Source: a virus. Taken from it: a stretch of DNA of 33,608 nucleotides. A program made the position numbers and the translations under genes. Below the pieces are notes generated by a model. That model was given only the letters and a program-made list of their open reading frames with translations. It searched no databases and was not told the DNA's origin. The stretch lies in the IMG/VR virus record IMGVR_UViG_3300034355_000282, positions 1-33,608 of that record, one strand, 5' to 3'. This document shows, in pieces, positions 15,482 through 22,585 of the stretch; the first letter of the stretch is position 1; each line of letters begins with the position of its first letter.

Positions 15482-15610
15482 TTACTTAATTTTAGATAGT
15501 TTGTCCTGTATGGCTTGCTCTACAAAGGCGGTTATGGTTATGCCGGTTGCTTTCTTGCGTTCCTTTATTTGGGTTAACAAGTCCTTTGATACTTTTACGC
15601 TTTCTTTCAT
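15482..15610 (-). CDS. Ribbon-helix-helix (Arc/CopG-like) DNA-binding protein, 42 aa
   Basis: A 42-residue protein beginning MKESVKVSKDLLTQIKERKK and continuing ATGITITAFVEQAIQDKLSK. A short N-terminal strand (SVKVS) followed by a helix, a TGIT turn and a second helix matches the minimal ribbon-helix-helix fold. That fold binds DNA as a dimer through the paired strands. It is complete, with its own ATG and TAA. Such proteins are typically autoregulators or phage transcription regulators. It sits between the PP-loop enzyme gene (86 bases upstream) and small hypothetical genes. Confidence 0.7.
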   Translation of the reverse strand: MKESVKVSKDLLTQIKERKKATGITITAFVEQAIQDKLSKIK

Positions 15611-15695
15611 ATTGCGATATTACTACTTTTTACCACCACCTCCAAACATTAATTTCGCTTTTGGCTTAATCGCTTGGGCGTTAGGTGGTTAATTT

Positions 15696-16583
15696 TTAGT
15701 CGGTACAAAACCCTGCTTGGCAACCACTACCAGTGCCAAAAAAGAAATCCTGTTGCAGCCCTATTGTTTTTATCTGCTCGTAGGTTGCTTCAGTTTTCCA
15801 TCTTCTTGGCTTGCCCGATTTGCTTTTAATCTTTTTTTCTTGGTCTGCAAACCATTGCATCTTTTCGGGGTTATCGTCCCAATTCTTTCTAAGCTGTTGT
15901 ACGTTTTTCCAAAAGCAGCCAACGCAGTTGCTATCAGACGGAAAGTCTAAGGCTGTTGTTTCTGCCCACTCACGAACCATTCTGTGATTAACTTGGTTTG
16001 TTATCAAAGGGTAGTTAGTTTCTCTCCAATATACATCAGCCCATTTGTTTCTGCCGTTTTTGCTTTTACCAACTATTGCATGGTATGGTTTTTCGTGCTT
16101 AGGAACAAACTTTTTAATGCTTTCGTCATACATATAGCCCCTCTCTATCTCGTCAATTCTATACCCTAAATTCATAATAACCTTTTCTTCATTAAACTTT
16201 TCTTGCCACCAGTAGAAGATGGGGTCTAACTTCATTTCTGTTGTACAGAACCTTCGCATAATATTAGGAACTGCCCGCCTTGATTTGTTTATCTTATCAA
16301 AACTTTTGCCCCTTGTCCAAATTATCTCTTTGCCTAACTTCTGCTCTAAATCAAATATTACTTTTAGCGTCTTATCATCTTCCGCAGAGGCTATAAACTC
16401 GCCATAGGTTTTAATCTTTTCAGCCCCTAATTTATCATTTATAGCCTGTACTATTTGTTTATCTTTTGGGGCGCACTTAGGTTCGTCTATACAAACAACA
16501 GAAAATATATTGTAGTCTGCTGGGTAATTAACAGCCATATAGCTGCTGGTCTTTCCACCTGATAGGCTGTTAACTGTTTTCAT
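15696..16583 (-). CDS. PAPS-reductase-like / PP-loop adenine nucleotide alpha-hydrolase
   Basis: A 295-residue protein with an N-terminal PP-loop SLSGGKTSSYMA (residues 6-17), the ATP-pyrophosphate-binding motif of the PAPS reductase / ATP sulfurylase / thiolase group. RRFCTTEMKLDP places Cys113 in the usual second motif. The C-terminal half adds C220 and C223 (NCVGCFWKN) and C288 and C293 (SGCQAGFC), which could hold an iron-sulfur cluster. It does not look like a full assimilatory CysH. Related phage enzymes are thought to support nucleic-acid modification or sulfur transfer, but substrates are unknown. DndC-type DNA phosphorothioation is an alternative, but no other Dnd gene is present. 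Confidence 0.7.
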   Translation of the reverse strand: MKTVNSLSGGKTSSYMAVNYPADYNIFSVVCIDEPKCAPKDKQIVQAINDKLGAEKIKTYGEFIASAEDDKTLKVIFDLEQKLGKEIIWTRGKSFDKINKSRRAVPNIMRRFCTTEMKLDPIFYWWQEKFNEEKVIMNLGYRIDEIERGYMYDESIKKFVPKHEKPYHAIVGKSKNGRNKWADVYWRETNYPLITNQVNHRMVREWAETTALDFPSDSNCVGCFWKNVQQLRKNWDDNPEKMQWFADQEKKIKSKSGKPRRWKTEATYEQIKTIGLQQDFFFGTGSGCQAGFCTD

Positions 16584-16594
16584 TTTTGTTTTTT

Positions 16595-16762
16595 TTAAAA
16601 GTAATGAATATCATACGGGTCGTAATCTTCATCAACTTCAGTTATTGTATCAATAAATTTTTTAAAACTACTATTGTATAACTTAAACTCCCATATCAAA
16701 TATGCAAGGTTAATAATTATAAAAAGAAAAACATACACGGTGTAATTTACTATGTGCTTCAT
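16595..16762 (-). CDS. Small membrane-anchored protein, 55 aa
   Basis: A complete 55-codon reading frame: MKHIVNYTVYVFLFIIINLA, then YLIWEFKLYNSSFKKF, ending in an acidic tail (TEVDEDYDPYDIHYF). One membrane helix at about residues 7-24 leaves a cytoplasmic or periplasmic acidic end. It fills the interval between the 96-residue gene (four bases upstream) and the PP-loop gene, consistent with tight packing. Function unknown. Confidence 0.5.
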   Translation of the reverse strand: MKHIVNYTVYVFLFIIINLAYLIWEFKLYNSSFKKFIDTITEVDEDYDPYDIHYF

Positions 16763-16765
16763 ATC

Positions 16766-17056
16766 TTACCTTGTTTTATTAACTTCAATTATTATCATCA
16801 TCAGCTTCATTTCCATTGCTGCGAGTGAACGGTTGGCTATAAGGATGTGCCTAATGTCTTTCTCATAGCGTTGCAAAAACTTGCACCAACCAACCTCATT
16901 AGTCTTAATTGACTTGGCATAATCAAATGCCCTTGTTAGTGCCTCGTGCTTAATTAGTACAGGCGATGAGGTGTTACCTATGTTGGCGGCCAATAGCTTC
17001 TTTCTGCTATTTACAAGCCCTTGAATAAACGATTGTATTTCTTTTGATAAGTCCAT
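16766..17056 (-). CDS. Hypothetical protein downstream of DnaB
   Basis: A 96-residue helical protein (MDLSKEIQSFIQGLVNSRKK at the start, AAMEMKLMMIIIEVNKTR at the end). Its ATG overlaps the helicase stop as TAATG, so it is translationally coupled to DnaB. There is a single Trp-Cys pair (GWCKFLQRY) and no known motif. A replication accessory role is suggested only by coupling. Confidence 0.55.
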   Translation of the reverse strand: MDLSKEIQSFIQGLVNSRKKLLAANIGNTSSPVLIKHEALTRAFDYAKSIKTNEVGWCKFLQRYEKDIRHILIANRSLAAMEMKLMMIIIEVNKTR

Positions 17057-18516
17057 TAGAAAGGTGCGTTACGTTGTTTGATTGGCTCTGTAAAATCAAT
17101 ATTAGGTTTTAGCGGTTGCTCTTTAATTTGCGGGTGCGTTTCTTGAAAAGACGTAAAGCGTTGGCGATTGCCGGTAAAGGTTAACCTCACATCACCCAGG
17201 CTACCGTTCCTATGCTTGGCAAATATCAATTCAGCATAACCATCAGGGTAAAGGTTGCCATTAGCATCGTGCGTTATATCGTAGTATGCAGGTCTCCACG
17301 GGAATACTACTACATCAGCATCCTGTTCTATGCTACCGCTATCTCTTAGGTCGGATAGTATCGGGCGTTTTTGACCTCCACGTTTTTCAACCTCACGGCT
17401 TAACTGACTTAGGGCTATTACAGGAACATTTAACTCCTTAGCCATCAGCTTTAGGTTTCGAGTTATATGACTTACCCTTGCATTAGCATCGGCATAGCTT
17501 CCCATTTCAGGTGCTGATATCAACTGGATATAATCAACAACTATCATTCCAAGCCCGTATTCGCTTTTAATCTTTGTTGCCTTATTCCATATACCTAACA
17601 CGGTAGTTTGTGCAGTATCATCAATGTAGAGGGGTAAATTTTCAATTTTACCAAGTGCGGTGTTAATCTTTGCCCTATCTGCATCGTTGGTTTTACCTCT
17701 CCTTACCAAGTCAAAATCAACATCAGCCTCATCACTTGCTAACCTTTGCATCAATTCTACACTACTCATCTCTAAACTAAAAAAAGCAACAGGCACTTTA
17801 TTCTTTGCCGCTTCTTTAGCGTTGTTTAATGCCAGTACCGACTTAGCCATTGCAGGTCGGGCTGCTATCACAATCAAGTTTCCATTCTGCCAACCGTTAG
17901 TGTATACGTCTAAATTGTAGATATTAACATTTACTCCCCTGGTCTTACCGCTTGCCATTGCATCGTAAGCATCTGCCTCCATCTGCATTAAATCACGAAA
18001 CGTCTTTAGATTACTTTGGCTTGTAATTAGCGATGCGGATATTGACTTAACACTTGCCTCCGCTTCATCAATAGCATCAAAGCAATCTTTGTTATCATCA
18101 TATCCAACCTTAACCATATCGTACCCAGTGGCTATAAGTTTACGTTGCAGGGCTTTTTGTTTAAGTATAGCACAATGCGCTAAAAGGTTTCCCGTTCCTC
18201 CTACCCTGTTAGTTAGGGTTGCTATGTAAACCACCCCGCCAATAAAAGATAATTGCTTGTCGGCTCTTAGCTTATTGGTTACGGTTAATATATCGTAGGG
18301 GTGTTGGCTGTTGTATAGCAAAACAATAGCTTTGTATATTTCAGCGTGCGGTGGATGGTAAAAGCAATCAGCATCTAAAAACTGTTCTGCCTTTTGCATG
18401 GTGCCTGTTTCAATAAGCAAGCTACCCAAAACCACTTTCTCCAGTTCAACATCAGCCGGGGGTAAGTTATTATCAAACTCCGCCAAGTCTATGTACTTTG
18501 TATCTTTTCTTTTCAT
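17056..18516 (-). CDS. dnaB: Replicative DNA helicase, DnaB family
   Basis: A 486-residue ring helicase that unwinds the phage replication fork. The N-terminal collar domain (PPADVELEKVVLGSLL, then FYHPPHAEIYKAI) is complete, and the linker helix and RecA-like domain follow. The Walker A region reads AARPAMAKSVLAL (residues 218-230), where the usual glycine before lysine (MGKT/MGKS) is Ala224. Walker B is GMIVVDYIQLI, and the C-terminal SDLRDSGSIEQDADVV loop is intact. The gene is coupled to the DUF1376 gene upstream (TAATG at 18516), which probably supplies the initiator or loader. The G-to-A change may reduce ATP binding or simply be tolerated. Confidence 0.92.
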   Translation of the reverse strand: MKRKDTKYIDLAEFDNNLPPADVELEKVVLGSLLIETGTMQKAEQFLDADCFYHPPHAEIYKAIVLLYNSQHPYDILTVTNKLRADKQLSFIGGVVYIATLTNRVGGTGNLLAHCAILKQKALQRKLIATGYDMVKVGYDDNKDCFDAIDEAEASVKSISASLITSQSNLKTFRDLMQMEADAYDAMASGKTRGVNVNIYNLDVYTNGWQNGNLIVIAARPAMAKSVLALNNAKEAAKNKVPVAFFSLEMSSVELMQRLASDEADVDFDLVRRGKTNDADRAKINTALGKIENLPLYIDDTAQTTVLGIWNKATKIKSEYGLGMIVVDYIQLISAPEMGSYADANARVSHITRNLKLMAKELNVPVIALSQLSREVEKRGGQKRPILSDLRDSGSIEQDADVVVFPWRPAYYDITHDANGNLYPDGYAELIFAKHRNGSLGDVRLTFTGNRQRFTSFQETHPQIKEQPLKPNIDFTEPIKQRNAPF

Positions 18517-19196
18517 TAGTCCTCTCCTAAAAATTTACGTTGTTGAACAACCTCTGCCTTTACGTCTTTTTTAATAACCCATCTACGGGCTGCGGCTTGC
18601 CAGTTACGCATCGGGCTTTTACCAACCAACCAACCTTTGCTTTCATAATAGTCAACAAAGCTGTTGGCTTCGGCTTGTACTTTTAGTTTGTCAGGGTTAA
18701 TATCTTTTTCTAATAGGTGTTTAAAAATAAAGTTACCAACCTCGTTCCAGGTAGGCTTTGTAAAAGCCGCCCTTTCTGTATTATTTATAATACTCTTATT
18801 CTTATTCTTTAATGGTAGACTTTTGCTAACGTTTTGCTCAAGCATTGCTTTAGCATTGCTAAGATTTTGATACTTAGCTGTACCGCCCTGTTTACCTGCG
18901 TTTGCTCGTTTTTCGTACTTCTCAATTTGTTCTTTTCGTACAATCTCCATTTTTTTATTGTAAAGTTTCCCGTTTTTTTCTTGCGAAAACTTTAGCAAAA
19001 CTTTATCCAGTGTTTCATGACTGCATTTAGCTATAAAAATCAACTCATCTTTATCGGTTGGTATGCCATCATTTTGCCATTGGTGGTTTAAAAGTAGTAT
19101 ATAAGCCCCTACCCTATCAGCAGCCCAACCTGCTGTACTACGATTAAATAAATCGTGGTAGAACGGGTACCATTGTTTATCAAACTGTTTAGCCAT
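18516..19196 (-). CDS. DUF1376 replication initiator / helicase-loader-like protein
   Basis: A 226-residue protein. The N-terminal 75 residues (QWYPFYHDLFNRSTAGWAAD, then ILLLNHQWQNDGIPTDKDEL) match the DUF1376/YdaU domain, a winged-helix-like module found in phage replication organisers. A charged, low-complexity linker (about 85-140) follows. The C-terminus (YYESKGWLVGKSPMRNWQAA) resembles the DnaT/replisome-organiser C-terminal domain that contacts helicase. The position immediately before dnaB, with a coupled start, supports a loader role. It has its own promoter and a leader of about 135 bases (see 19307-19345). Confidence 0.7.
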   Translation of the reverse strand: MAKQFDKQWYPFYHDLFNRSTAGWAADRVGAYILLLNHQWQNDGIPTDKDELIFIAKCSHETLDKVLLKFSQEKNGKLYNKKMEIVRKEQIEKYEKRANAGKQGGTAKYQNLSNAKAMLEQNVSKSLPLKNKNKSIINNTERAAFTKPTWNEVGNFIFKHLLEKDINPDKLKVQAEANSFVDYYESKGWLVGKSPMRNWQAAARRWVIKKDVKAEVVQQRKFLGED

Positions 19197-19306
19197 AGAT
19201 ACAAAAAATTAGCCCCCTTAGTAAGTTAACGTACGGTTGGACTGCGACACGACTCGCTCCGTAAATTAACCCTAAGAGGGTATATTGTAAATATGATTTG
19301 CTTACC

Positions 19307-19332
19307 ATTGTGTCGTGTTATTGAATTGTGTC
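19307..19332. promoter_or_regulatory. Candidate operator: two ATTGTGTC direct repeats near a promoter
   Basis: ATTGTGTC occurs at 19307-19314 and 19325-19332, 18 bases start to start, so on the same helical face within about two turns. They lie at and just downstream of the predicted start of transcription from the TATATTTG box at 19338-19345. A shorter inverted match (ACACGAC at 19247-19253 against GTCGTGT at 19312-19318) lies further into the 158-base leader. The leader also has a small ACCCT/AGGGT hairpin near 19269-19281. No gene is present between 19197 and 19354. Confidence 0.35.
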
Positions 19333-19337
19333 CGTAG

Positions 19338-19345
19338 CAAATATA
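19338..19345 (-). promoter_or_regulatory. Promoter -7 element TATATTTG before the DUF1376-dnaB genes
   Basis: The minus strand reads TATATTTGC, a full match to TAnnTTTG. A TTTG lies 15 bases upstream, shorter than the usual spacing of about 19-21. The box is placed between the resolvase gene end (19355) and the DUF1376 start (19196), giving a leader of about 135 bases, the longest in the genome. Confidence 0.55.
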
Positions 19346-19354
19346 ACAATTTAT

Positions 19355-19690
19355 TTAATGCAAAGTGTAATGTTCAATTTTAAAGTTAATAAACTCGTTA
19401 CCTTTTTTAGTGTGTACTTTGGTGGCTACTATTTTAAATATCTCCTTATCGTTAAACCCGTACTTTTTTTGAAGTATATCCTCAAAGAGTTTTATCGGGT
19501 TGCTAAGGTCTGCCAATGGGCTGCTAAAACCAAATTCTAAAGTGAGAATGAAAGGCGGCTCTGGTAACTTCAACTTTGGCAACATCAACATCACCGCCCG
19601 TTCATAACTCAAATAATCTTTAGTCTTAAACCGTTTACCCTGCCATGCCTGGTTGACGCTTAGTGGCTTAATTGGTAGTAAGTACATCAA
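19355..19690 (-). CDS. RusA-like Holliday junction resolvase
   Basis: A 111-residue protein resembling the RusA family, which cleaves Holliday junctions and branched replication intermediates. It starts with the typical PLSVNQAWQG segment, and its acidic core is ADLSNPIKLFEDILQKKYGF, followed by ND at 80-81. Candidate metal ligands are D61, D71 and D81, with K67 conserved. In RusA the core is D-x-D-N-x-x-K; here the second Asp is Ser63, so one catalytic ligand appears replaced. It overlaps the exonuclease gene end by 23 bases and closes an ERF-YqaJ-RusA recombination block. Confidence 0.7.
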   Translation of the reverse strand: MMYLLPIKPLSVNQAWQGKRFKTKDYLSYERAVMLMLPKLKLPEPPFILTLEFGFSSPLADLSNPIKLFEDILQKKYGFNDKEIFKIVATKVHTKKGNEFINFKIEHYTLH

Positions 19691-20357
19691 TTAGTTTTGC
19701 TGTTAACTCTAACTTCAACTCTACTGCCTTATTGATAGCCTCTTGGCACTCTAATATATCCTCTTCTATTCGTGGCACATCAATAGTCCTTAGCCCCTTT
19801 TTAGGATGGTAAACCAATACCTTAGCCGCTTGGCAATCCAATACAAGCATATTCATTACACATTGCCAGTACACATCGGCTCGTTCTTTCTTTAGCTTTT
19901 CTACCGTGTTACACAATATCAATTCAACATACTTGTTAGGGGTAAACGGGCATTTAACTTCAAGGTATATCTTTTGAAAGTCTATTAGTTCTACACCATC
20001 AGGGCTTACCCCTGCATTCTCACCAAGCGGTACAAATACTTTAGAGCCATAGATAACGGCACCGGTGGTTGGGTAGCTGATATATTCTTGCATCGCTGCA
20101 AACTCATTAACGCTACCCGCTATCATTGCCGGGCTTTGGTAGTTGTCCTCATCGTAAATACCGATGCTCTCCCCCGCTAAGGTCTTAATATAGGTCTTAG
20201 CGGTTTCGTTGTTAAAGCCTTTCATTAGTTTATGCACAAGGCTTGCAGTTACTTTACCTCTTCGCTGCTCTGCCCATACATCAAAACTAATATCGGCTTG
20301 GTTAAAATGTTCTACTAATGCTGATGTTTCCATAGTGTTTATTATGCCTCCAATCAT
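19668..20357 (-). CDS. YqaJ-like recombination exonuclease
   Basis: A 229-residue alkaline exonuclease of the lambda-exo/YqaJ type, which resects double-strand ends for annealing. Motifs are RRGKVTAS (32-39), NEFAAMQEY (84-92) with catalytic-region glutamates, VSPDG (117-121), LEVKCPF (132-138) with E133 and K135, and YWQCVMNML (163-171). This is the PD-(D/E)xK arrangement. It is directly downstream of the ERF annealing protein, its normal partner. An alternative start at 20333 (METSALVEHF) is possible; the longer start is kept because it abuts the upstream stop. Confidence 0.8.
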   Translation of the reverse strand: MIGGIINTMETSALVEHFNQADISFDVWAEQRRGKVTASLVHKLMKGFNNETAKTYIKTLAGESIGIYDEDNYQSPAMIAGSVNEFAAMQEYISYPTTGAVIYGSKVFVPLGENAGVSPDGVELIDFQKIYLEVKCPFTPNKYVELILCNTVEKLKKERADVYWQCVMNMLVLDCQAAKVLVYHPKKGLRTIDVPRIEEDILECQEAINKAVELKLELTAKLIDVLTTN

Positions 20358-20936
20358 TTATCGTATGTTTAAAAGTTCTTGTTCGTTCTCTTTTGATACC
20401 CGGTAATAGTCTTTAATCTTAGCAATGGTTGTTGTTCCATCTTGCAGCTTTACAATAGCACCGTTCCATTCTTTAGATAGTATGCTTTTGTTTTTGTCTG
20501 AATACTTATTTAACCAGGGCTTTTCATTTAGTTGTACGGGTTGAGGTGCTACACTTGCTGCGTTACCATCATCATCTTTGTCAATGTTAAGGTTAAGCAA
20601 GGCGGCTAATGAGTACCTACGTTGGTAAGTTATTGCACTACCCATAGATTGCGGGTCGTTCTTAACTGGCTTCATTATGCTGTTGGCCATAATATACTCT
20701 CCACTTTCTGCGTGGGCAAGCATAGTTATTAAACCATCGCCACAAGGCAACTGCGTAACCACTAAGCCACTTTCTTGTAGCGGGTCGGCTATTGCATCTT
20801 GTATAGCGGGTAAGTCTGCGTAAAGCGAATGAAAGAACGGGTTGGTATTTTCCTTTTTAATTTTACCGATTTTAATACTGAATAGCATTAAGGCTTTGGT
20901 AAGGTTAACGATGCTGTCTGATTTCTGAAGTTCCAT
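20358..20936 (-). CDS. ERF-family single-strand annealing protein
   Basis: A 192-residue recombinase that anneals complementary single strands. ERF signatures are NPFFHSLYADLPAIQDAI (32-49), the LQESGLVVTQLP stretch, HAESGEYI, and DPQSMGSAITYQRRYSLAAL (94-113) followed by DDDG (121-124). The length fits a standard ERF core plus a short C-terminal region, possibly for SSB or exonuclease contacts. It is followed immediately by the YqaJ exonuclease and the RusA-like resolvase. This gives a complete recombination set that could also help concatemer formation for headful packaging. Confidence 0.85.
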   Translation of the reverse strand: MELQKSDSIVNLTKALMLFSIKIGKIKKENTNPFFHSLYADLPAIQDAIADPLQESGLVVTQLPCGDGLITMLAHAESGEYIMANSIMKPVKNDPQSMGSAITYQRRYSLAALLNLNIDKDDDGNAASVAPQPVQLNEKPWLNKYSDKNKSILSKEWNGAIVKLQDGTTTIAKIKDYYRVSKENEQELLNIR

Positions 20937-20939
20937 AGT

Positions 20940-21140
20940 TTAAAATGTTTCTTGTTTGATTACTGTTGTACCGGCGTTGCCTAAATTTTGCTTTGCTTTC
21001 TCAAACTCGGCTAAGATAGTTGCCTCATCAGGGCTAAAAGCAATCGGGTTAAATAAAGCCTCTTCGTTTGCTTGGTGCATTAGGTAGTATTTAGATGTAC
21101 CTAACGGGCTTGTTTCTTTGTCAATTCTAAGTGTTTGCAT
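20940..21140 (-). CDS. Hypothetical small protein upstream of ERF
   Basis: A 66-residue protein (MQTLRIDKETSPLGTSKYYL at the start, ATILAEFEKAKQNLGNAG further on). No recognised motif. It begins four bases after the preceding stop and ends three bases before the ERF start codon, so it is part of the recombination transcript. Function unknown. Confidence 0.5.
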   Translation of the reverse strand: MQTLRIDKETSPLGTSKYYLMHQANEEALFNPIAFSPDEATILAEFEKAKQNLGNAGTTVIKQETF

Positions 21141-21144
21141 GGTT

Positions 21145-21336
21145 TTAATTGTTTATTTGTTCAACAAGGTCATCAGCTATTACATCAAAGTCAAAGTGGC
21201 TTTGTGTTAGTGCCTGGGTTATGTCTTTGCCGCCTAATAGTACCCGGTGGATATCTATGTCGCTGCGGTCTGCTGGTATCTCGTTTGCGGCAAAATCTAC
21301 CGATACCTCTAATTCAATTGTTACGGTCTTAATCAT
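21145..21336 (-). CDS. Hypothetical small acidic protein
   Basis: A 63-residue acidic protein (MIKTVTIELEVSVDFAANEI, then DRSDIDIHRVLLGGKDITQA). Its strands and short helices suggest a compact fold; no known domain is recognised. It overlaps the DnaA-like gene end by four bases. Acidic small early proteins of phages often bind host factors, but there is no specific evidence here. Confidence 0.5.
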   Translation of the reverse strand: MIKTVTIELEVSVDFAANEIPADRSDIDIHRVLLGGKDITQALTQSHFDFDVIADDLVEQINN

Positions 21337-21734
21337 AAGTATTCAAATATTAGTTTGTTGTACATAGTTTGGTATTTGTCTTTTTTGTCTTTGTAGTTGG
21401 CAATCTCGGTGGCTATTGTTCTTATTGAATGTAGTACCGTTGCGTGGTCTTTGCCCCCTATTCGCTCGCCCATCTTTTCAAGGCTTAATCTTAAAACCCT
21501 GTTTAGTAGGCAATACTCGTTGTACATCCAGCAAGCTAACTGCCTTGCCTCAACCAAATGCCTTTTGCGGTTTTTACTTTTAAAGTCCGCAATGGTAATG
21601 TTTAGTTCCTGGCAAACAAAGTCAATCCAAATGTCAAAGTCTTGTAGCTGTTCTATCTTCATAGCGTTTCTGCCGAAAAACATAGCCTTGCCTCTCTCGC
21701 TTAGGTTTGGGAATATATATGCTTGGCTTGTCAT
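21333..21734 (-). CDS. DnaA domain IV-like DNA-binding protein
   Basis: A 133-residue protein whose residues 54-110 match DnaA domain IV: KNRKRHLVEARQLACWMY, then LSLEKMGERIGG and KDHATVLHSI. This ends in the DnaA signature (GG-x-DH-x-TVLHA-x-R type). There is no AAA+ ATPase domain. A standalone domain IV could bind DnaA boxes in the phage or host origin, to recruit replication proteins or to compete with host DnaA. The N-terminal 50 residues look unrelated and helical. It lies at the head of the replication/recombination unit. Confidence 0.75.
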   Translation of the reverse strand: MTSQAYIFPNLSERGKAMFFGRNAMKIEQLQDFDIWIDFVCQELNITIADFKSKNRKRHLVEARQLACWMYNEYCLLNRVLRLSLEKMGERIGGKDHATVLHSIRTIATEIANYKDKKDKYQTMYNKLIFEYL

Positions 21735-22073
21735 TTATTTAAGTATTAAGGTGCTTGCTACTTTGGCGATGTTCTCGCTTGTTAATTCCTCATCAGTAAA
21801 GTCCGTTATTACTGGAGTGCCATCGCTCTCTATTGGCTTAATGATGTTGTTCTGTATGCCGAACTCCTTACGGATTGCAAAGGCTAAGTCAAGGTGCTTA
21901 TAGGCTTGCTTAGTGATAACCTCATTCCTTTCAGATAGTAGCTTGCGTATGCGAGATTTCTCAAAATCATTAAGGTGAAAAGAGGTAATCTCATAAGCAG
22001 CCATCGCATTTTTCCATTGCTCATCTGTTTGCGCTGTGCCGATTAACTCGGCTAATTGGTATTCAAGTTCCAT
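21735..22073 (-). CDS. Hypothetical early protein
   Basis: A 112-residue helical, acidic protein (MELEYQLAELIGTAQTDEQW, then FEKSRIRKLLSERNEVITKQ). No membrane segment or known motif. It stops immediately before the DnaA-like gene's start and begins two bases after the HTH gene. Function unknown. Confidence 0.5.
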   Translation of the reverse strand: MELEYQLAELIGTAQTDEQWKNAMAAYEITSFHLNDFEKSRIRKLLSERNEVITKQAYKHLDLAFAIRKEFGIQNNIIKPIESDGTPVITDFTDEELTSENIAKVASTLILK

Positions 22074-22075
22074 AG

Positions 22076-22303
22076 TTAATTAAGTATTTCTGTTAATGTT
22101 TGAATGTCTGCAAGTATGCAGTTGTCTTTTAGCAGCTTTACCCCTGCGGTTGCAATGTCTTCTACATATTGCGTAGCCGGTGCGTTAAAGGTGTTCCATA
22201 CTGATTGGCGTGCAAAGCCTGTTTCGGCTTGCAGCGTGCCGAGTAAATTAGCCCCTTTCAGGGCTTTGTATATTACTCGGAGTTGTGTTGGTGTGTGTGT
22301 CAT
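22076..22303 (-). CDS. Small helix-turn-helix protein
   Basis: A 75-residue protein. Residues 15-40 (GANLLGTLQAETGFARQSVW, then NTFNA) form a plausible helix-turn-helix of the Cro/CI-like kind, with the recognition helix around FARQSVWN. The second gene of the early transcript, it is well placed to regulate the promoter and 15-bp palindrome just upstream (22519-22600). The size resembles Cro rather than a lysogenic repressor. No partner repressor or integrase is visible. Confidence 0.5.
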   Translation of the reverse strand: MTHTPTQLRVIYKALKGANLLGTLQAETGFARQSVWNTFNAPATQYVEDIATAGVKLLKDNCILADIQTLTEILN

Positions 22304-22306
22304 TGT

Positions 22307-22498
22307 TTATAGTTGGTTAATTGTTTTAGTGCTATCCATTGCAACCACTTCTGAAAGGCTGAAATCAACGGTTATATCTTTGCCTACTTCGTGGTTATAA
22401 ACTTTACAAGTAACCCTTGTATTTACAATTTCTACTACGTTTAACCATTTACCATTAAGGCCAGAGTAGTTGCTTTTTGTGTTTACTTTTGCTATCAT
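22307..22498 (-). CDS. Hypothetical small early protein
   Basis: A 63-residue beta-rich protein (MIAKVNTKSNYSGLNGKWLN, then VTCKVYNHEVGKDITVDFSL), resembling a small beta-barrel. First gene after the early promoter region, with a leader of about 14 bases from the nearer TACATTTG box. Function unknown. Confidence 0.5.
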   Translation of the reverse strand: MIAKVNTKSNYSGLNGKWLNVVEIVNTRVTCKVYNHEVGKDITVDFSLSEVVAMDSTKTINQL

Positions 22499-22518
22499 TT
22501 TTTGCTTGTTTTGTTTTA

Positions 22519-22558
22519 CAAATGTATAAGGTTTATTAATACCTTTTACGCAAATGTA
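22519..22558 (-). promoter_or_regulatory. Early promoter region with two TACATTTG boxes
   Basis: TACATTTG occurs twice on the minus strand, at 22526-22519 and 22558-22551, 32 bases apart. Both match TAnnTTTG. The nearer box would start transcription about 14 bases before the first early gene. A TTTG at 22575-22572 lies 13 bases upstream of the farther box. The order terminator (22607-22638), palindrome (22586-22600), promoter, gene is that of a regulated early promoter. Confidence 0.55.
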
Positions 22559-22585
22559 AAAATAATTGTAGCAAATTCTGTAACT

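Noticed and set aside
15611-15695. Seven-codon frame MFGGGKK after a purine-rich stretch
   Set aside because: Too short to support as a gene; no coupling to either neighbour and no more than chance expected.
21397-21903. 168-codon plus-strand frame opposite the DnaA-like gene
   Set aside because: Its translation lacks any motif, while the minus frame carries the DnaA signature.
22076-22303. HTH protein as lysogeny repressor
   Set aside because: No integrase, excisionase, or divergent repressor-Cro pair was seen, so temperate lifestyle is unsupported.
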